Numbered from the stretch's first letter, positions 11,876-23,739 are shown. The stretch: 64,000 bases of DNA from Adiantum capillus-veneris (GCA_014529385.2 CM043968.1:127431018-127495017); one strand, 5' to 3'. A program made the numbers and translations. The notes: generated from the letters alone by a model not told the origin.

Positions 11876-12611
11876 TTGCTAGGTCTATCTTCCTTGCATC
11901 CTCTGGGCCATCGTATGACTCCTTCTCTCGTCGTTCTTGTTTGGGTTGTGTCAATACTATCTTTCAATCTTGAATAGTGAATTTCTTGTAGTGGTATATG
12001 GTTGTCACTTTTGTCTTTTTCATCTCCTCCGCTTTTCATTTTAGTTGTCCATACTTCCCTCGGAGTTTTCTTGAGCTCTTAGTACTTTTTTTACGCTCAA
12101 CTTTGATCCATTTTGGTTCTCCTATTTTGTTCAGTCCTATTTCAGCTTTTTTTTTGTTTAATTTCCAAATTCAACTTTTGAGTTTTTTTCTTCACATCGC
12201 TAGCACTGTCTCGTGTCCTAGATTGAGATTTGAGAGAATTGACATGATATTTTGTTTTTATTGCAGTCTTCAACTTTTATCAGAGATAATTTTTTTGTTT
12301 TGTTCCTCATTTTAGGCATTGGGTTATCTCTTGCTTTGTGTGCTGCCTGCTTTTTTCTATAGTGTGCTTGACGTCTAGGTTTTTGATGTGGGAAATAGTA
12401 AAACCTCACGTCTAGTATCATTTCCTCTTGCTCACTGGGGTTGTCGGAGCATTCATTATCTGCATCCTCATCTCATTCAAGCTCTGGAGAATTGTAGAAG
12501 AACTCCCTATTCACCTCTTCCTTGTGTTTAGTTTTTCTTGGTTGTCCTGAGATTTATTCCCCCTCATCATCGTCTATTAAATCACCCATGTAGTATGGAA
12601 CCAGATCATAA
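11876..12611 (-). pseudogene. Protease-RT linker of element A, left part
   Basis: Continuation of element A across the copia insertion. The frame runs from FCDQDDY at 17.8 kb through the target site into DLVPYYMGDLIDDDEG at about 12540-12611. Charged, low-complexity sequence follows (EEMILDVRFYYFPHQKPRRQ, about 12350-12420). The same acidic linker occurs in B (45958-46170: EEPKDLMKAQQVFSDLYYD). The linker has no known catalytic role. Stops and frameshifts are frequent. Confidence 0.65.
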
Positions 12612-12838
12612 TGTTGGAATTAGGGTTGCAGAGAAACACACACAGCTTGGAGAAGACGAAGGAAGCTCAAGGCACACAATAGAGAGTGTGTTACTTAGTG
12701 TGCAATGGAAAGATAGGTAGCCCTAGAGTGATGGGCGTATATACAATGCACGGGGGAAAAAACCTCCTAAAGAGGGAAAAAATGCCCCGGCGGTCCTAGT
12801 GTGTTCACACACATCACTACCACATGTATATGGTAACA
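12612..12838 (-). repeat. Copia 3' LTR
   Basis: 227 bp, matching the copy at 17561-17787. In element orientation it starts TGTTACCATATACATG and ends AATTCCAACA. Confidence 0.97.
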
Positions 12839-12851
12839 AATCCCCCCTGGA
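12839..12851 (-). promoter_or_regulatory. Copia polypurine tract
   Basis: In element orientation CCAGGGGGGATTT abuts the 3' LTR; polypurine tracts prime plus-strand DNA synthesis. Confidence 0.8.
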
Positions 12852-12913
12852 GTGATGCGGTGAACGAGAGCTGGCACATGAGTAAAGGGAAGTGCCATGC
12901 CCTGAGGACAGGA

Positions 12914-14593
12914 TCAGTCCACAAAGGGGAGTAAGCCCAAAGCTTTGCGGAAAGATTCAAGCTTCTCACGAGACAATGCCTTTGTGAAAAGATCTGCAAG
13001 GTTGTCCTGTGTTGGCACATAAGCCAAGCTGATCTCTCCTGCTGAGAGCCTCTCCCTGACATAGTGGTAATGCACCTCAATGTGATTTGTGCGAGCATGA
13101 AAAACTGGGTTCCTCGCAACTTCCAATGCGCTCTGACTGTCAGTGTAGATAGTGTTGGCAGTGTCCTGTCCAACACCCAAATCAGCCATAAGGCGTCTGA
13201 GCCATACACAGTCAATCGTAGTTGTGAAGACTGCCCTGTACTCAGCCTCACAACTCGAAGTGGCCATAGTAGGTTGCTTCTTGCTCAACCATGATATACA
13301 TGAACTGCCAAGCATGAAACAAAAACCACTTGTGGACACTGGCGTGTCAAAACAACCAGCCCAATCTGAGTCCGAAAAAGCATGTAAGTCTGGCGCCAAT
13401 GATCCCCCCTTGGGATAAAACAAGCCAAGATGTAAAGTGCCACTAAGGTAGCAGAAAATCCTCTTGACAGCCTGTAAATGCTTAGACTCTGGGCTATGCA
13501 TAAATCTGCTGACCTGTGAGACTGCAAACTGAATATCCGGCCTCGTGTTGCATACATAAATGAGGCAGCCAACAACAGTTTGATAAAGAGTGACATCATC
13601 AGGATCACCAGCATCATGTAGACTCAACTTCAAACCTGTTTCCATGGGAGTGGCAATAGGTTTGCAATCCTCAAGTCCAAACTTACATAGCAATGTCTCT
13701 ATGTAACTTTTCTGACACAAGGCAATACCACCATCACACTGCTTAAACTGTATACCCAAGTAATGATGCAACAGCCCCAAATCTTTCATCTTTAAAGTAG
13801 CATTCAAATCAGCCTTAAATTCAGCAATATGTCTCTCATTTGGTCCAGTGATCAACAAATCATCAACATAAAGAACCACAATGAGAAGTACATCACCCTC
13901 ACGCTTTACATACAATGTGCTTTTTGTTGGACTGTTACGAAAGCCTTGTTTGACCAAATGAGTGTTAGATTTCTCATACCAAGAACGAGGAGATTGCTTC
14001 AACCAATACAAAGCCTTGTTACATTTGCACACTTTGTCCTCTTGTCCTTTTATGACAAAACCGTGAGGCTGCGTTACATAAACTTCCTCAAATATGTCAC
14101 CATTCAAGAAAGCAGTAACAATGTCTGATTGATGTACATCCCAACCAAAATGAGCTGCCAATGCACATAGAAAACGCATAGTAGTCAGACGACAAGTGGG
14201 AGCAAAAGTCTCTTCATAATCAATGCCTTTTTGCTGTGCATAACCCTTTGCAACAAGTCGAGCCTTATGGCGATCGATCTCACCATCCCGCTTGCGTTTC
14301 AACTTGTAAACCCACTTTGTACCATTGGCCTTTTTGCCAGGAGGCAAATCACATAAAGTCCATGTGCCATTCTCTATAAGTGCATCATATTCTGATTGCA
14401 TGGCAGCCATCCAATTTTCTGAATTCTGTGCTTCATCAAAAGACAGAGGCTCCTCGACATCATGTAAACTTGACACAGCCAAAGCATAACAATCTGATGC
14501 ATAAGATGCATGGCAAGAGCCTGAACGAGTACGACTAGACAAAGGTGCATCCAATTTACTATCACGCAAAGTGTGCACTAGCCATTTTGGCAT
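12914..14593 (-). CDS. Copia reverse transcriptase and RNase H
   Basis: 559 open codons covering the RT and RNase H of the copia polyprotein, which copy element RNA into DNA and digest the template. The RVT_2 start is visible as SENWMAAMQSEYDALIENGT and ANGTKWVYKLKRKRDGEI. The catalytic YVDD is in VVLYVDDLLITG, and the first Asp lies in DVHQSDIVTAFLNG. RNase H shows HAFSDSDWAGC, SSCEAEYRAV and YTDSQSAL, so its acidic residues are present. The C-terminus is GLLPFVD, 75 bp before the LTR. This section has no internal stop. It is the downstream part of a polyprotein, so the first Met is not a real start. Confidence 0.93.
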   Translation of the reverse strand: MPKWLVHTLRDSKLDAPLSSRTRSGSCHASYASDCYALAVSSLHDVEEPLSFDEAQNSENWMAAMQSEYDALIENGTWTLCDLPPGKKANGTKWVYKLKRKRDGEIDRHKARLVAKGYAQQKGIDYEETFAPTCRLTTMRFLCALAAHFGWDVHQSDIVTAFLNGDIFEEVYVTQPHGFVIKGQEDKVCKCNKALYWLKQSPRSWYEKSNTHLVKQGFRNSPTKSTLYVKREGDVLLIVVLYVDDLLITGPNERHIAEFKADLNATLKMKDLGLLHHYLGIQFKQCDGGIALCQKSYIETLLCKFGLEDCKPIATPMETGLKLSLHDAGDPDDVTLYQTVVGCLIYVCNTRPDIQFAVSQVSRFMHSPESKHLQAVKRIFCYLSGTLHLGLFYPKGGSLAPDLHAFSDSDWAGCFDTPVSTSGFCFMLGSSCISWLSKKQPTMATSSCEAEYRAVFTTTIDCVWLRRLMADLGVGQDTANTIYTDSQSALEVARNPVFHARTNHIEVHYHYVRERLSAGEISLAYVPTQDNLADLFTKALSREKLESFRKALGLLPFVD

Positions 14594-15058
14594 ACCTCTA
14601 GCCTGCTCATTTTCAGCCCTTTCCTCATCAAGTACATCATGTACATATGCATCAGTAATAGGCTAATCTGTAACATTTTTAGAAACCCCCATAGGCTGTA
14701 CATTTGCCTCATTGGAACTTACATTCGTATTTCCACCACTGAAAAGAGGCAACAAAGTGTCATAAATGTCCTGTGAGCTTACATTACTGTCTCTACTACA
14801 TGACAGCAAGGGCTGAACAGAATCTTCCACAAACACTACATCCCGAGAAACTAGAATACGTTTTGTTTGCGGATGATACAACCTGTAACCTTTGCTTTCA
14901 GCACTATAACCAACAAAAATACATTTGACAGCCTTATCATCCAATTTTCTGCGCTGCACTTGTGGCACCAAAGCATATGCCAAACAGCCAAAAACACGCA
15001 TATGCTCAATAGAAGGCTTTCTATCATGCCATGCTTCATATGGAGTAATAGACTGCAA
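14594..15058 (-). pseudogene. Copia integrase C-terminal region and linker
   Basis: Contains the copia GKxxxYxxF-like tail: SITPYEAWHDRKPSIEHMR, FGCLAYALVP and KAVKCIFVGYSAESKGYRLY, then SRDVVFVEDS. An amber stop (near 14661, in NVTD*PITD) separates it from the RT ORF. A stop at 15085-15088 (CAT*LLNRCP) separates it from the integrase core, where a Tyr codon is expected. Confidence 0.85.
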
Positions 15059-15085
15059 AGCTTTCGTAGGACACCTGTTAAGTAA

Positions 15086-15844
15086 TTAAGTGGCACACAT
15101 GATGGCCTCAAGCCAAAAAGAATGCGGAAAAGCTTGACTTTTGACCATACATCGTGCCATTTCAGTCAGTGACCTGTTTTTCCTCTCAGCAACACCATTT
15201 TGTTGAGGTGTATAAGGCACTTTACATTGGTGTTTTATCCCAGGACTAGCCAGAAATGCATTAAATTCATGAGACATATACTCCCCCCCTCGATCGGAAC
15301 GGAGGGTGCCCATAGTACATTTCGAGACATTTTCAGCCATAGCCACAAATTGTTTGAAGCACATGAAAACTTCGGACTTCGCTTTAAGCGAAAATACCCA
15401 TGCATGCCTGGAGTAGTCATCAATGAAAGTCACGAAGTACAGGTAATTGCCCAAGGACGGAGTTTGCATGGGCCCACAAACATCACTATGCACAAGCTGC
15501 AACCTGCATGTGGCCCGAACTGAACCATCCCTTGGAAATTTAGAATGCTGCATCTTACCCAAAATACAGCCTTCACAAACATGTTTGACAGGTGCTTCAA
15601 GAGGCGGCAAAGAAGCAACCATATCAGATTTCTGCAAACGCAGCAAACTGGCAAAATTCAGATGACCAAAACGTGCATGCCAAAGTTTTGAATTTGAAAT
15701 AGCCCTTGAATCTGCAACAGCATTTGCAAAATTTTGTCCACACTTTTCATACAAAGTGAGCTTATACAGCCCATGGCACAAAAGCCCAGATGCAACAATT
15801 TCATCACCAAAACCGAGATCATGAACTGTACATCTGTCATCCAC
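15086..15844 (-). pseudogene. Copia integrase core
   Basis: 252 open codons. The H2C2 zinc-binding domain is seen as LWHARFGHLN and CEGCILGK. The DDE core has VHSDVCGPM (Asp), LRSDRGGEYMS (Asp) and NGVAERKNRS (Glu), all three catalytic residues present. The domain inserts cDNA into host chromosomes. A one-base deletion near 15860 breaks the join to the protease, and a stop at 15086 breaks the join downstream. The first Met is not a genuine start. Confidence 0.93.
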
Positions 15845-16608
15845 AAATTTGACAGAAGTCCAAGTCTAGCAAGTCCAGATACAGACAAGAGATTCTTCTT
15901 GATCCCAGGTACATAAAGCACATCAAGAAATGTGAAGGAACTGCCATTAGTAGCAGTGAGTACAATCTTTCCAACTCCCTGAACTGGATAAGAGGCGTTG
16001 TTGGCACAAGTGACTGATTTCCCATGAGGGACAGACTCGAGAGAGGTAAACAATTCACGATGTGAGGTAATGTGCTTTGTAGCACCACTGTCAAAATACC
16101 ACACATGTGAATCTGCAGCAACTGACAAGCATGCATCATGGACAGTAGGATTGTAAGTGCACTCTGCGCTAAAAGCCCATTCTGCATCAACATCAGCATT
16201 ACAGTATCGTTTCACAGAAGACTCAACAATGGCTGCATTTGTAGTGGAACCAGCATTTGCAGTGGAACCACCCTCTTTCTTCTTAGCCTCTTTGGCCTTC
16301 AACTTAGGACACGACTTGATCAAGTGATCATTGGATTTACAATAATGGCAACACATCTTCTTTTTGCCCTTATCACCAGAATTTCCAGACGAAGTGCTGC
16401 CAATAGAAGCATTGGGAACAGAATTTTTGCCACGCGCAGCAGAACCATAAGAAGTGGCTACATTGCTGCTACCACCCTTTCTTTGAGAAGCAATAAAAAC
16501 CTGTTCAACTGCACGCTGTCTAGTCCTGTGTTTTCTAGAAAGTGACTCTTGCAACAGCAATGTGCATAATGCATCAAACTTGAAAACTTCATGATTTCGT
16601 TGGGTCAT
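15845..16608 (-). pseudogene. Copia Gag C-terminus, zinc knuckle and protease
   Basis: The zinc knuckle CCHYCKSNDHLIKSC has canonical CX2CX4HX4C spacing (about 16300-16350). Downstream, HVWYFDSGATKHITSHRELF carries the aspartic-protease DSGA loop (about 16080-16110), and LLSVSGLARLGL marks the protease C-terminus, where a one-base deletion shifts the frame. Ser/Gly-rich sequence precedes the knuckle. These parts package RNA and process the polyprotein. Confidence 0.9.
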
Positions 16609-17199
16609 CAGTCTCCAAGTACTAGCAAAAGTCTGGTAAGAATATGGTAAGGCATCAAGAACAGTCTACACAAGGGAACTGTATGAAATGGCTTCACCTA
16701 CAGAAATAAGCTGCTCATTGATATCCTTGACACTAGCAAGGAAAGTTTCCATATCATCTTCCTCATGCATAATCTTTGACTCCAACTCTTTATGCAACAA
16801 AGCAATTTTAGCCTCATTGCGGCTTGCATAAATACCTGCTAGAATATCCCAAGCCTGTTTTGCAGATTTTGCTAAACGGATGTGACGAACAATGGTGCGC
16901 TTCACAGACAACGCAATCAATGCATGAGCCTACGCATCCTTAACACCCCAACGAGCTTGTTCTGCTGTAGGCAAAACAACTCTAATAGTTGCAATCCTTG
17001 CAGCAAGACCTGCAACATCCTCAACATTGCCTACATCCTTAGAACCAGGACGTACATCAATGCCTTGCACAATGTTCCAGTCACCCTTTGACACAAGAAC
17101 ATGTTGCATCATATAAGCCCACATAGGGTAGTTGTCCCCATCCAACCTGTCCTCAGCAGCAAACATCTTGAACACATTTGTGTCGTTGTTGTCAGCCAT
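16609..17199 (-). pseudogene. gag: Copia Gag N-terminus and capsid
   Basis: The likely start is the Met at 17199 (MADNNDTNVFKMFAAEDRLD), 348 bp inside the 5' LTR; an in-frame upstream Met at 17259 is less typical. The copia pattern LDGDNYPMWAYMM is followed by the UBN2 capsid (SAKQAWDILAGIYAS, LLHKELESKIMHEEDD). Two amber stops interrupt it, at about 16930 (VKDA*AHAL) and 16664 (SSLV*TVLD). The first fits a CAG to TAG change; the second original codon is uncertain. Confidence 0.88.
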
Positions 17200-17546
17200 G
17201 GTAAATGCTGCACCTGATGTGAAAACTACCCGAAAATAGGAGAAATGGAGCGGGAACAACCTGTGCTATATAGCACAAACCGTAGAAGACTATAAGGTAC
17301 CTGTTATGCAGAAAACGGCATTGACAGAAATTTTGCACAAAATGACGAAATAGCCTGTGCAATACTGCCTGTAGTGGAAACGGAGGCCGAAATGAGCCCA
17401 AATCAAAATTCTGAGCAGACCGAACTCTTCGAGCTTACCCAAAATATTTTTCAACATGTGAACGCTCGCCAAAGCTCACTGAAATCGGAGAAAGTGAGCG
17501 GGCGTGTGCTGGAGTAGCTGGCGACTAAGCCCGGAGGTCGTGACCT

Positions 17547-17558
17547 GCTCTGATACCA
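17547..17558 (-). promoter_or_regulatory. Copia primer-binding site (tRNA-iMet)
   Basis: TGGTATCAGAGC in element orientation, two bases inside the 5' LTR. It is the standard complement to the 3' end of plant initiator-Met tRNA and starts minus-strand DNA synthesis. Confidence 0.95.
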
Positions 17559-17560
17559 AT

Positions 17561-17787
17561 TGTTGGAATTAGGGTTGCAGAGAAACACACACAGCTTGGA
17601 GAAGACGAAGGAAGCTCAAGGCACACAATAGAGAGTGTGTTACTTAGTGTGCAATGGAAAGATAGGTAGCCCTAGAGTGATGGGCGTATATACAATGCAC
17701 GGGGGAAAAAACCTCCTAAAGAGGGAAAAAATGCCCCGGCGGTCCTAGTGTGTTCACACACATCACTACCACATGTATATGGTAACA
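17561..17787 (-). repeat. Copia 5' LTR
   Basis: 227 bp, no difference from the 3' LTR found by eye; followed by the CATAA target duplication. Confidence 0.97.
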
Positions 17788-18450
17788 CATAATCGTCCTG
17801 GTCACAAAACTTAGTCGTCGGATCCTTTGTAATAGCACACGCATCTAATGTTGTTAGAATATGCATCCATTCTAAAGGTTCTAAGGACTCTTCTAGGAAT
17901 GGTTCCGGAATATATTTCGTATCCTCAATAACTCTTTTTAGAATACATGCTTCCCGTTTTAGGCTTCCCCAATTGGATGCCCCACACATCCATAACTCCT
18001 TTGGTTTACCTAGCCAGGCTGGAAGTTCAAATCCTACTAAATAGCAGAATCAAATTCCTCTTTTTGGGTTGTCCACATCTTTGTAACTATGGTCTTTAAG
18101 GTTTATTTTTGTAGTGCTTTCCATGTGTCTAAGGTATATATAATCTTGGACCATCTTTAATTGTCGCATGAATGGTCGTCCAAGTATTATGTCGTAGTTA
18201 TTCTTCTTGCCAAAATCCACTATTGCAAAGGTTTGCTCGTACTAATTCTGCAAGAGGAAAAACTACCTTTTCTAGGAGCCCGATGGGTCTCTCCATATAT
18301 CCATCAGCAAGTTGCAACTTCATTATGGTGGTTTTCAAAGCTGGTTTTCCCCATATCTTCCATACATCCTTGGTCGCAATGGCTACACCAGCTCCATTGT
18401 CAATAATTGCCATGGTGGTGACACCTTCTAATTCAACTAGGTGGTATTGC
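17788..18450 (-). pseudogene. Gypsy protease and downstream linker (element A)
   Basis: The retropepsin active-site loop reads AIIDNGAGVAIAT (about 18370-18415), with Asn where Ser or Thr is usual (D-S/T-G). Next come KLQLADGYMERPIGLLEKV and the late motif DIILGRPFM (about 18160). Downstream, WMCGASNWGSLKREACILKR and PEPFLEESLEPLEWM match element B at 55.3-55.9 kb closely in position and sequence. The frame then meets the copia insertion at FCDQDDY. Protease normally cuts Gag-Pol into its enzymes; frameshifts and a stop near 18040 break this copy. Confidence 0.82.
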
Positions 18451-19605
18451 CATCTTCCCCTTCACAGTATTCTCCCTACCTTGTTTAAGGGTACTAGTTG
18501 CGCGTTTAGTTGAGGTTTCTCTAATTCTCTGATTCCTTCCTGCATTCATGAAGTTGGATCCTTTACCCCAAATTTTTTTAGACATTTTCCTACTGTAGTC
18601 CACATGTGAGGTCTTATTCTGAGAAGCTCGGCAAGAGTGATGGTACAAGTCACTGGAGTAGACAAGATGGTTATCAACCCCTGGGAGTCCATCCCCTTCC
18701 TTGCAGAGAGTCTTTATGATGGTACAACTTTCACATCTAAATTTGCTTCATACTCTCCCATTTAAGAGGGCAAGGTTCTCAGAGATATAGGGTGACTATC
18801 CCAAGATCTCACGGATCCCTTGTCTCTTCAATGCGAGTGCATCTCTAGGTCTTCTTGAGGTCCTGCCTCAAATTCTTAATAGGAGGAAGAAAGACATCTT
18901 TTCCCATACTAGTTTTGTTAACTCTTTGGCTCAATTCACAGCCTCATTGGCTTCTCTTATCTGCCTCCAAAGATCATTCAAGTCATCGTCCCCTTTATAG
19001 ATTTCCGGTATGATAGGTTGAAAAACTTTGGACTTCTGATATGTAGTGTTCATCACTATCCCAGGTCTTTCAATTTATTTTTGCGGTTCCATTTCAGTTT
19101 CTGGACTAACACTTGTCCTTTTAGATTCATGTTTTTGAGGGGTTCTTCGTATTGATACTAGAATTTCTACCTACTCCTTTGGTTTTCTTGTAGTTGGCTC
19201 TAGTAAGGTTTGGGCTATTTGGATCATCTTTTGACACATTTCTAGTCTTTTTTTTTCTACCTCTACATAGGGATTTGTCATCCATCTTTGTTCTTGCGTT
19301 TGGTTGATTTTAAGACTTGATTCATATGCCTTCAAGAGTGTGTCTAGATGTTCGTTTACTTTGACTAGCACAAATCCTCTTGATCCTGCACCTTTTGATT
19401 TCCTTTTCTTCTCATGCTCTATGTTCTGGAGTTTCTGGTTTTTGAACAGTTTGACTTTCAAGTCTTTCCAATCTATCTTTGGTTCATTTTAATTCTTACA
19501 CTAGGGCAGTCTGTTCTTTTTCTTTCCTAGCTTCCACCCGCGCTTTTCTAGACTTCCATGTGTTTCGCTGGCTTTTTCGTTCAATGCTCGGTGCTTTCAA
19601 TCTAG
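18451..19605 (-). pseudogene. Gag-protease linker (element A)
   Basis: Low-complexity, charged sequence between nucleocapsid and protease. The clearest open part (19171-19461) is Lys/Glu-rich and helical, with NEHLDTLLKAYESSLKIN and EKKRLEMCQKMIQIAQTLL, likely a coiled coil. It joins in frame to KEKGEPIIKEP at 21.2 kb when the solo LTR at 19606-21191 and one copy of its CTAG target repeat are removed (reading KEPRLKAPSIERKSQ). No known domain. Confidence 0.55.
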
Positions 19606-21191
19606 TGATGGGGGCTTTTCACAAGCCAAGCTCCCATACCCCTCTTCTCTCGTCCCCACCCCATGAAAACCCCCTCTTATGGAGGGAGTGATAAAAGGCA
19701 TTGGAAAAAGTAAGAAAAAATAAAGTATGATTATGTAAATATATAAGAAAGGTAAAATAGGCCACCTCATGCCTGCGGGGTAGCCCATCCCCACCTTGCC
19801 TCCTTTTTCTTCACTGGTACCCCGTCGGGTGTCCCTTTTCCTCTCCTCCACTCAAAAGGTCAACCCCCTCTCTCTTCCCCTTGTCCTTTCTCCTTTCTCT
19901 CTCCCCTCAAGCTACCCCATCTCTCACCAATAATGCATTATAACTCACCAATAATGCACCCTAACTCACATGCAACTTACCCTATCTTCCAAAATAGTAT
20001 ACCCCACCCCCTCTTTCTCTCTCCTATCATATCCCATGACCCAAATACCCCCCTCTCTCTCTAAAGGGCGCCATGTCTCTTGTCTTGTAGCTAAAACCTC
20101 CCCCACACTCACACACACTCAGTTTCACTGAAAAAGGTGTCCACAGACCCATCCCCACCCGGTGGTTACCTGATTTTTCTTGTGTTCACACACATCTGCA
20201 CACAGATTCACCTCTGAACACACTACCCTCTCTCCCCTCTTGTAATTACTTTATTCTCCATGTCACCTCTCACTTTTTGTCATCAACCCATCTCTCTCTC
20301 TCTTAGTCTCTCTCTCATGAGACTGCTGTTTTGGCACATATACACACAGCCAGACAAGTGGGGCCCACAGTCACATGGCCTATGTAGATAATGATTTCTT
20401 CATTTCTAAATTCTAGAATTCCTCCCCCCTCCTCCCCTATATAAAGAGGGGTCACCATCACACTAAACAAAACACACAACATCACCAAAGAACACACTAT
20501 GCATTGTGTGTGCCTAGTGCACACACACACACACACACCCACACCATCACCATCACCATCACCATCACCATCACCATCACCGCAATCACCATGCTTGTCT
20601 TGAGCATGACCTCTACACCCTTGGCTATGGAAAATGAAGGGCAACTAAATGAAGGATGATGGCCATAACCCTCGTGCGAGTCTTCGCAATCAACTCCCAC
20701 CTATCAACCATGTGTTCTACCACTCTCTTCCTTCTCATTCCCCTACCCTATGCTCCCCATTTCATCGCATTATTCTCTAAATAAAGCTTGAGGTTTTGTG
20801 AGTATGTTTTCTTGCAATGTTTTGCCCATGTGAGGTGTGCGGAATCGCCACCTAGTCTTGTGTTTGGAGTGAGCTTGTGTATGTGTGAAGGGTGTGCGGA
20901 TTCGCCATCCTTTTGTGGTGCCTAAGTACTAAGCCGCTATACCCCCTCCCTCACTCTCCCTCTCTCTCACTCTCTCTCACTTGATCTCATTCCCTTTCCT
21001 CTTCATCATTACTCCCAAGCATCCATCTCTCTTGGATGAAAACTTTGTTATGGTGGTGTGTTGTTTGCGTCCTAGCCGCTGAAGCTAGGTGGTGCCCCCT
21101 GTTTGCTTTACCATGACAGGCTCGAGGCGCGCCATTCGGTCCCCGGTGTTTTAGAGGCCGTCGGGGTTCAGGGTTCGCTTTGCTCCCGTCA
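19606..21191 (+). mobile_element. Probable solo LTR inside element A
   Basis: 1586 bp starting TGATGGGGGC and ending CTCCCGTCA, imperfect inverted ends of LTR type. It is flanked by CTAG on both sides (19602-19605, 21192-21195). It contains a TATA box (CTATATAAAG, about 20438), an AATAAA signal (about 20778), and CA and CATCAC microsatellites at 20520-20582. Two direct repeats GTGTGCGGAWTCGCCA lie near 20835 and 20892. Removal restores A's reading frame. No internal retrotransposon genes are present. The 4-bp TSD is shorter than the usual 5, so the exact ends may be off by a base. Confidence 0.65.
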
Positions 21192-21195
21192 CTAG

Positions 21196-21654
21196 GTTCT
21201 TTGATTATGGGTTCCCCTTTCTCTTTTTGAGCTTGTACTTGTGTGATAATCTGTACAGGTATTACCATTTTTTTTTTCTAAACCACTGCTAGAAGGGATT
21301 GCCTCCAAGATGTTCAAAGTTGTGTTAACCGCTTTGTTTGGATTTTTTGGACAATTGACGATCAAATGATTGAAGTCGTAGTCTGGACAATACGCATTGA
21401 CTCAGACACTTTTTGTATGAGGACAATCTTTCATGAGGTGGTCGCCCCCACACTTATAGCATGGTCCCAACGGTTGTCGTGGTGCTTCTTGAACTCCCCT
21501 CTGTTGATAAGCAAGCCTCGGTCCACCGAAGCCTCCATTGGCAATGAACAACAATGTTCTCTCGTAGATGAAACTTGGTGAATGTGCCACACACAATATG
21601 CAGAATGCGAGTATGAAGTCAAAGGTTCACTTTTACTGTCAGATCACCCCTTGA
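21196..21654 (-). pseudogene. Gag nucleocapsid with tandem zinc knuckles (element A)
   Basis: The first knuckle is CYKCGGDHLMKDC, spacing CX2CX3HX4C (about 21420-21460). A second, damaged one reads CPDYDFNHLIVNC, with the second Cys changed to Tyr (about 21340-21390). Upstream is a Gly/Arg/Gln-rich segment (NGGFGGPRLAYQQRGVQE). The capsid that should precede it is absent: the palindrome array begins within a few tens of bases, so gag is internally deleted. These knuckles bind element RNA. The linker EKGEPIIKEP follows. Confidence 0.72.
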
Positions 21655-21956
21655 GACATCATACACGTATGATGTCTACTGGTGGGTTTTTGTCGAGATT
21701 CTACTCACAAGCTTCCACAAGTTCTTGGCAATGTTTTTCAACACTTTTACCAATTTTTATGCAAACAAAAGTGCTCAGAATCACCAGTTCCCTAGTTTTG
21801 CGTTTCTGATTTTTTGGCTCTTGTCTTTTGGGTATTAAGGGTTGGTCAAAGCCCTGGTCTCAATTTGTATTTAGGGTAAAATACCCCTCTACAACACTCT
21901 GTTTGCAAAATTCAGCCTCTTGTCATGCCCTAAGATATTATACGCATATAATGTCT
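21655..21956 (-). repeat. Palindrome-bearing ~280-bp repeats (element A leader)
   Basis: Two palindromes, 21655-21678 and 21933-21956, 278 bp apart. The second has both arms changed, to ATTATAC and TATAATG. Flanking sequence to 22490 matches element E at 41080-41620 (CTACTCCTAC, TATGGRGTTTT, CACACAYGGACTAG). Confidence 0.88.
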
Positions 21957-22471
21957 TCTGTTGAAAATTTACAGTTTTCACACACAGATCTCTTGCAGAT
22001 GTATTGTTTTATACCCAACAACATCCAACCATGTTCAATCAACCAATGATGCTTGTTTATTGCAATTATCTTCCTAAATTCACTTCTTAAGATTGCAAAT
22101 GCAAACAAGCAAAAAAGAAAATCTTATTCTATCATAGTCAGCTCTAGATCTCAATCATAGGTTTTACTTACCCTACTCCTACACATCTTATGGGGTTTTT
22201 GTATTCATGAGTAGAAAAACACTTTACTACCACACATGGACTAGTTTACGCTTTTAACACCTCACAAATCACTCACACTCTAACTACACTGACTACAACA
22301 AAACTGTCAAACATCGATGACCTATGCAAGTCGCATGCCCACTTAAACCTCTCTACAATCTCGAAAGTCCTACCGTTAATTTCTACCTAAAGTAAAATAA
22401 TAAAATTTTGGCGAACCAAAGAGACTTTCACCTCGTAGGATTGGTCTAAGGTCACCTACCTAGGGCTCTTG

Positions 22472-22489
22472 TCCTCGACAGTGGCACCA
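22472..22489 (-). promoter_or_regulatory. Gypsy primer-binding site (element A)
   Basis: In element orientation TGGTGCCACTGTCGAGGA lies one base after the LTR end CCAACA. It resembles the tRNA-Asp-type site TGGCGCCGTTGCCGGGGA of plant gypsy elements with several differences. Element E has TGGCACCAGTGTCAGGGA at the same place. Confidence 0.55.
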
Positions 22490-22490
22490 A

Positions 22491-23715
<1,225 letters not shown>

Positions 23716-23739
23716 CATGTGGGAGCATGCTTTCTGTCA

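Larger units (their letters stand above)
12612..17787 (-). mobile_element. Complete Ty1-copia retrotransposon
   Basis: A 5.2-kb element inserted inside gypsy element A. Both 227-bp LTRs look identical by eye, both begin TGTTGGAATT and end GGTAACA as written on the plus strand, and a perfect 5-bp target duplication CATAA flanks them (12607-12611, 17788-17792). Internal order on the minus strand is primer site, gag with zinc knuckle, protease, integrase, RT, RNase H and polypurine tract, which is the copia order. Removing the element and one TSD restores A's reading frame. Matching LTRs argue for recent insertion, yet the polyprotein contains several stops and at least one frameshift. Confidence 0.97.

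Noticed and set aside
20315-20700. ORFs with Met-Val or Asp-Gly repeats
   Set aside because: Produced by the CATCAC and CA microsatellites inside the solo LTR.
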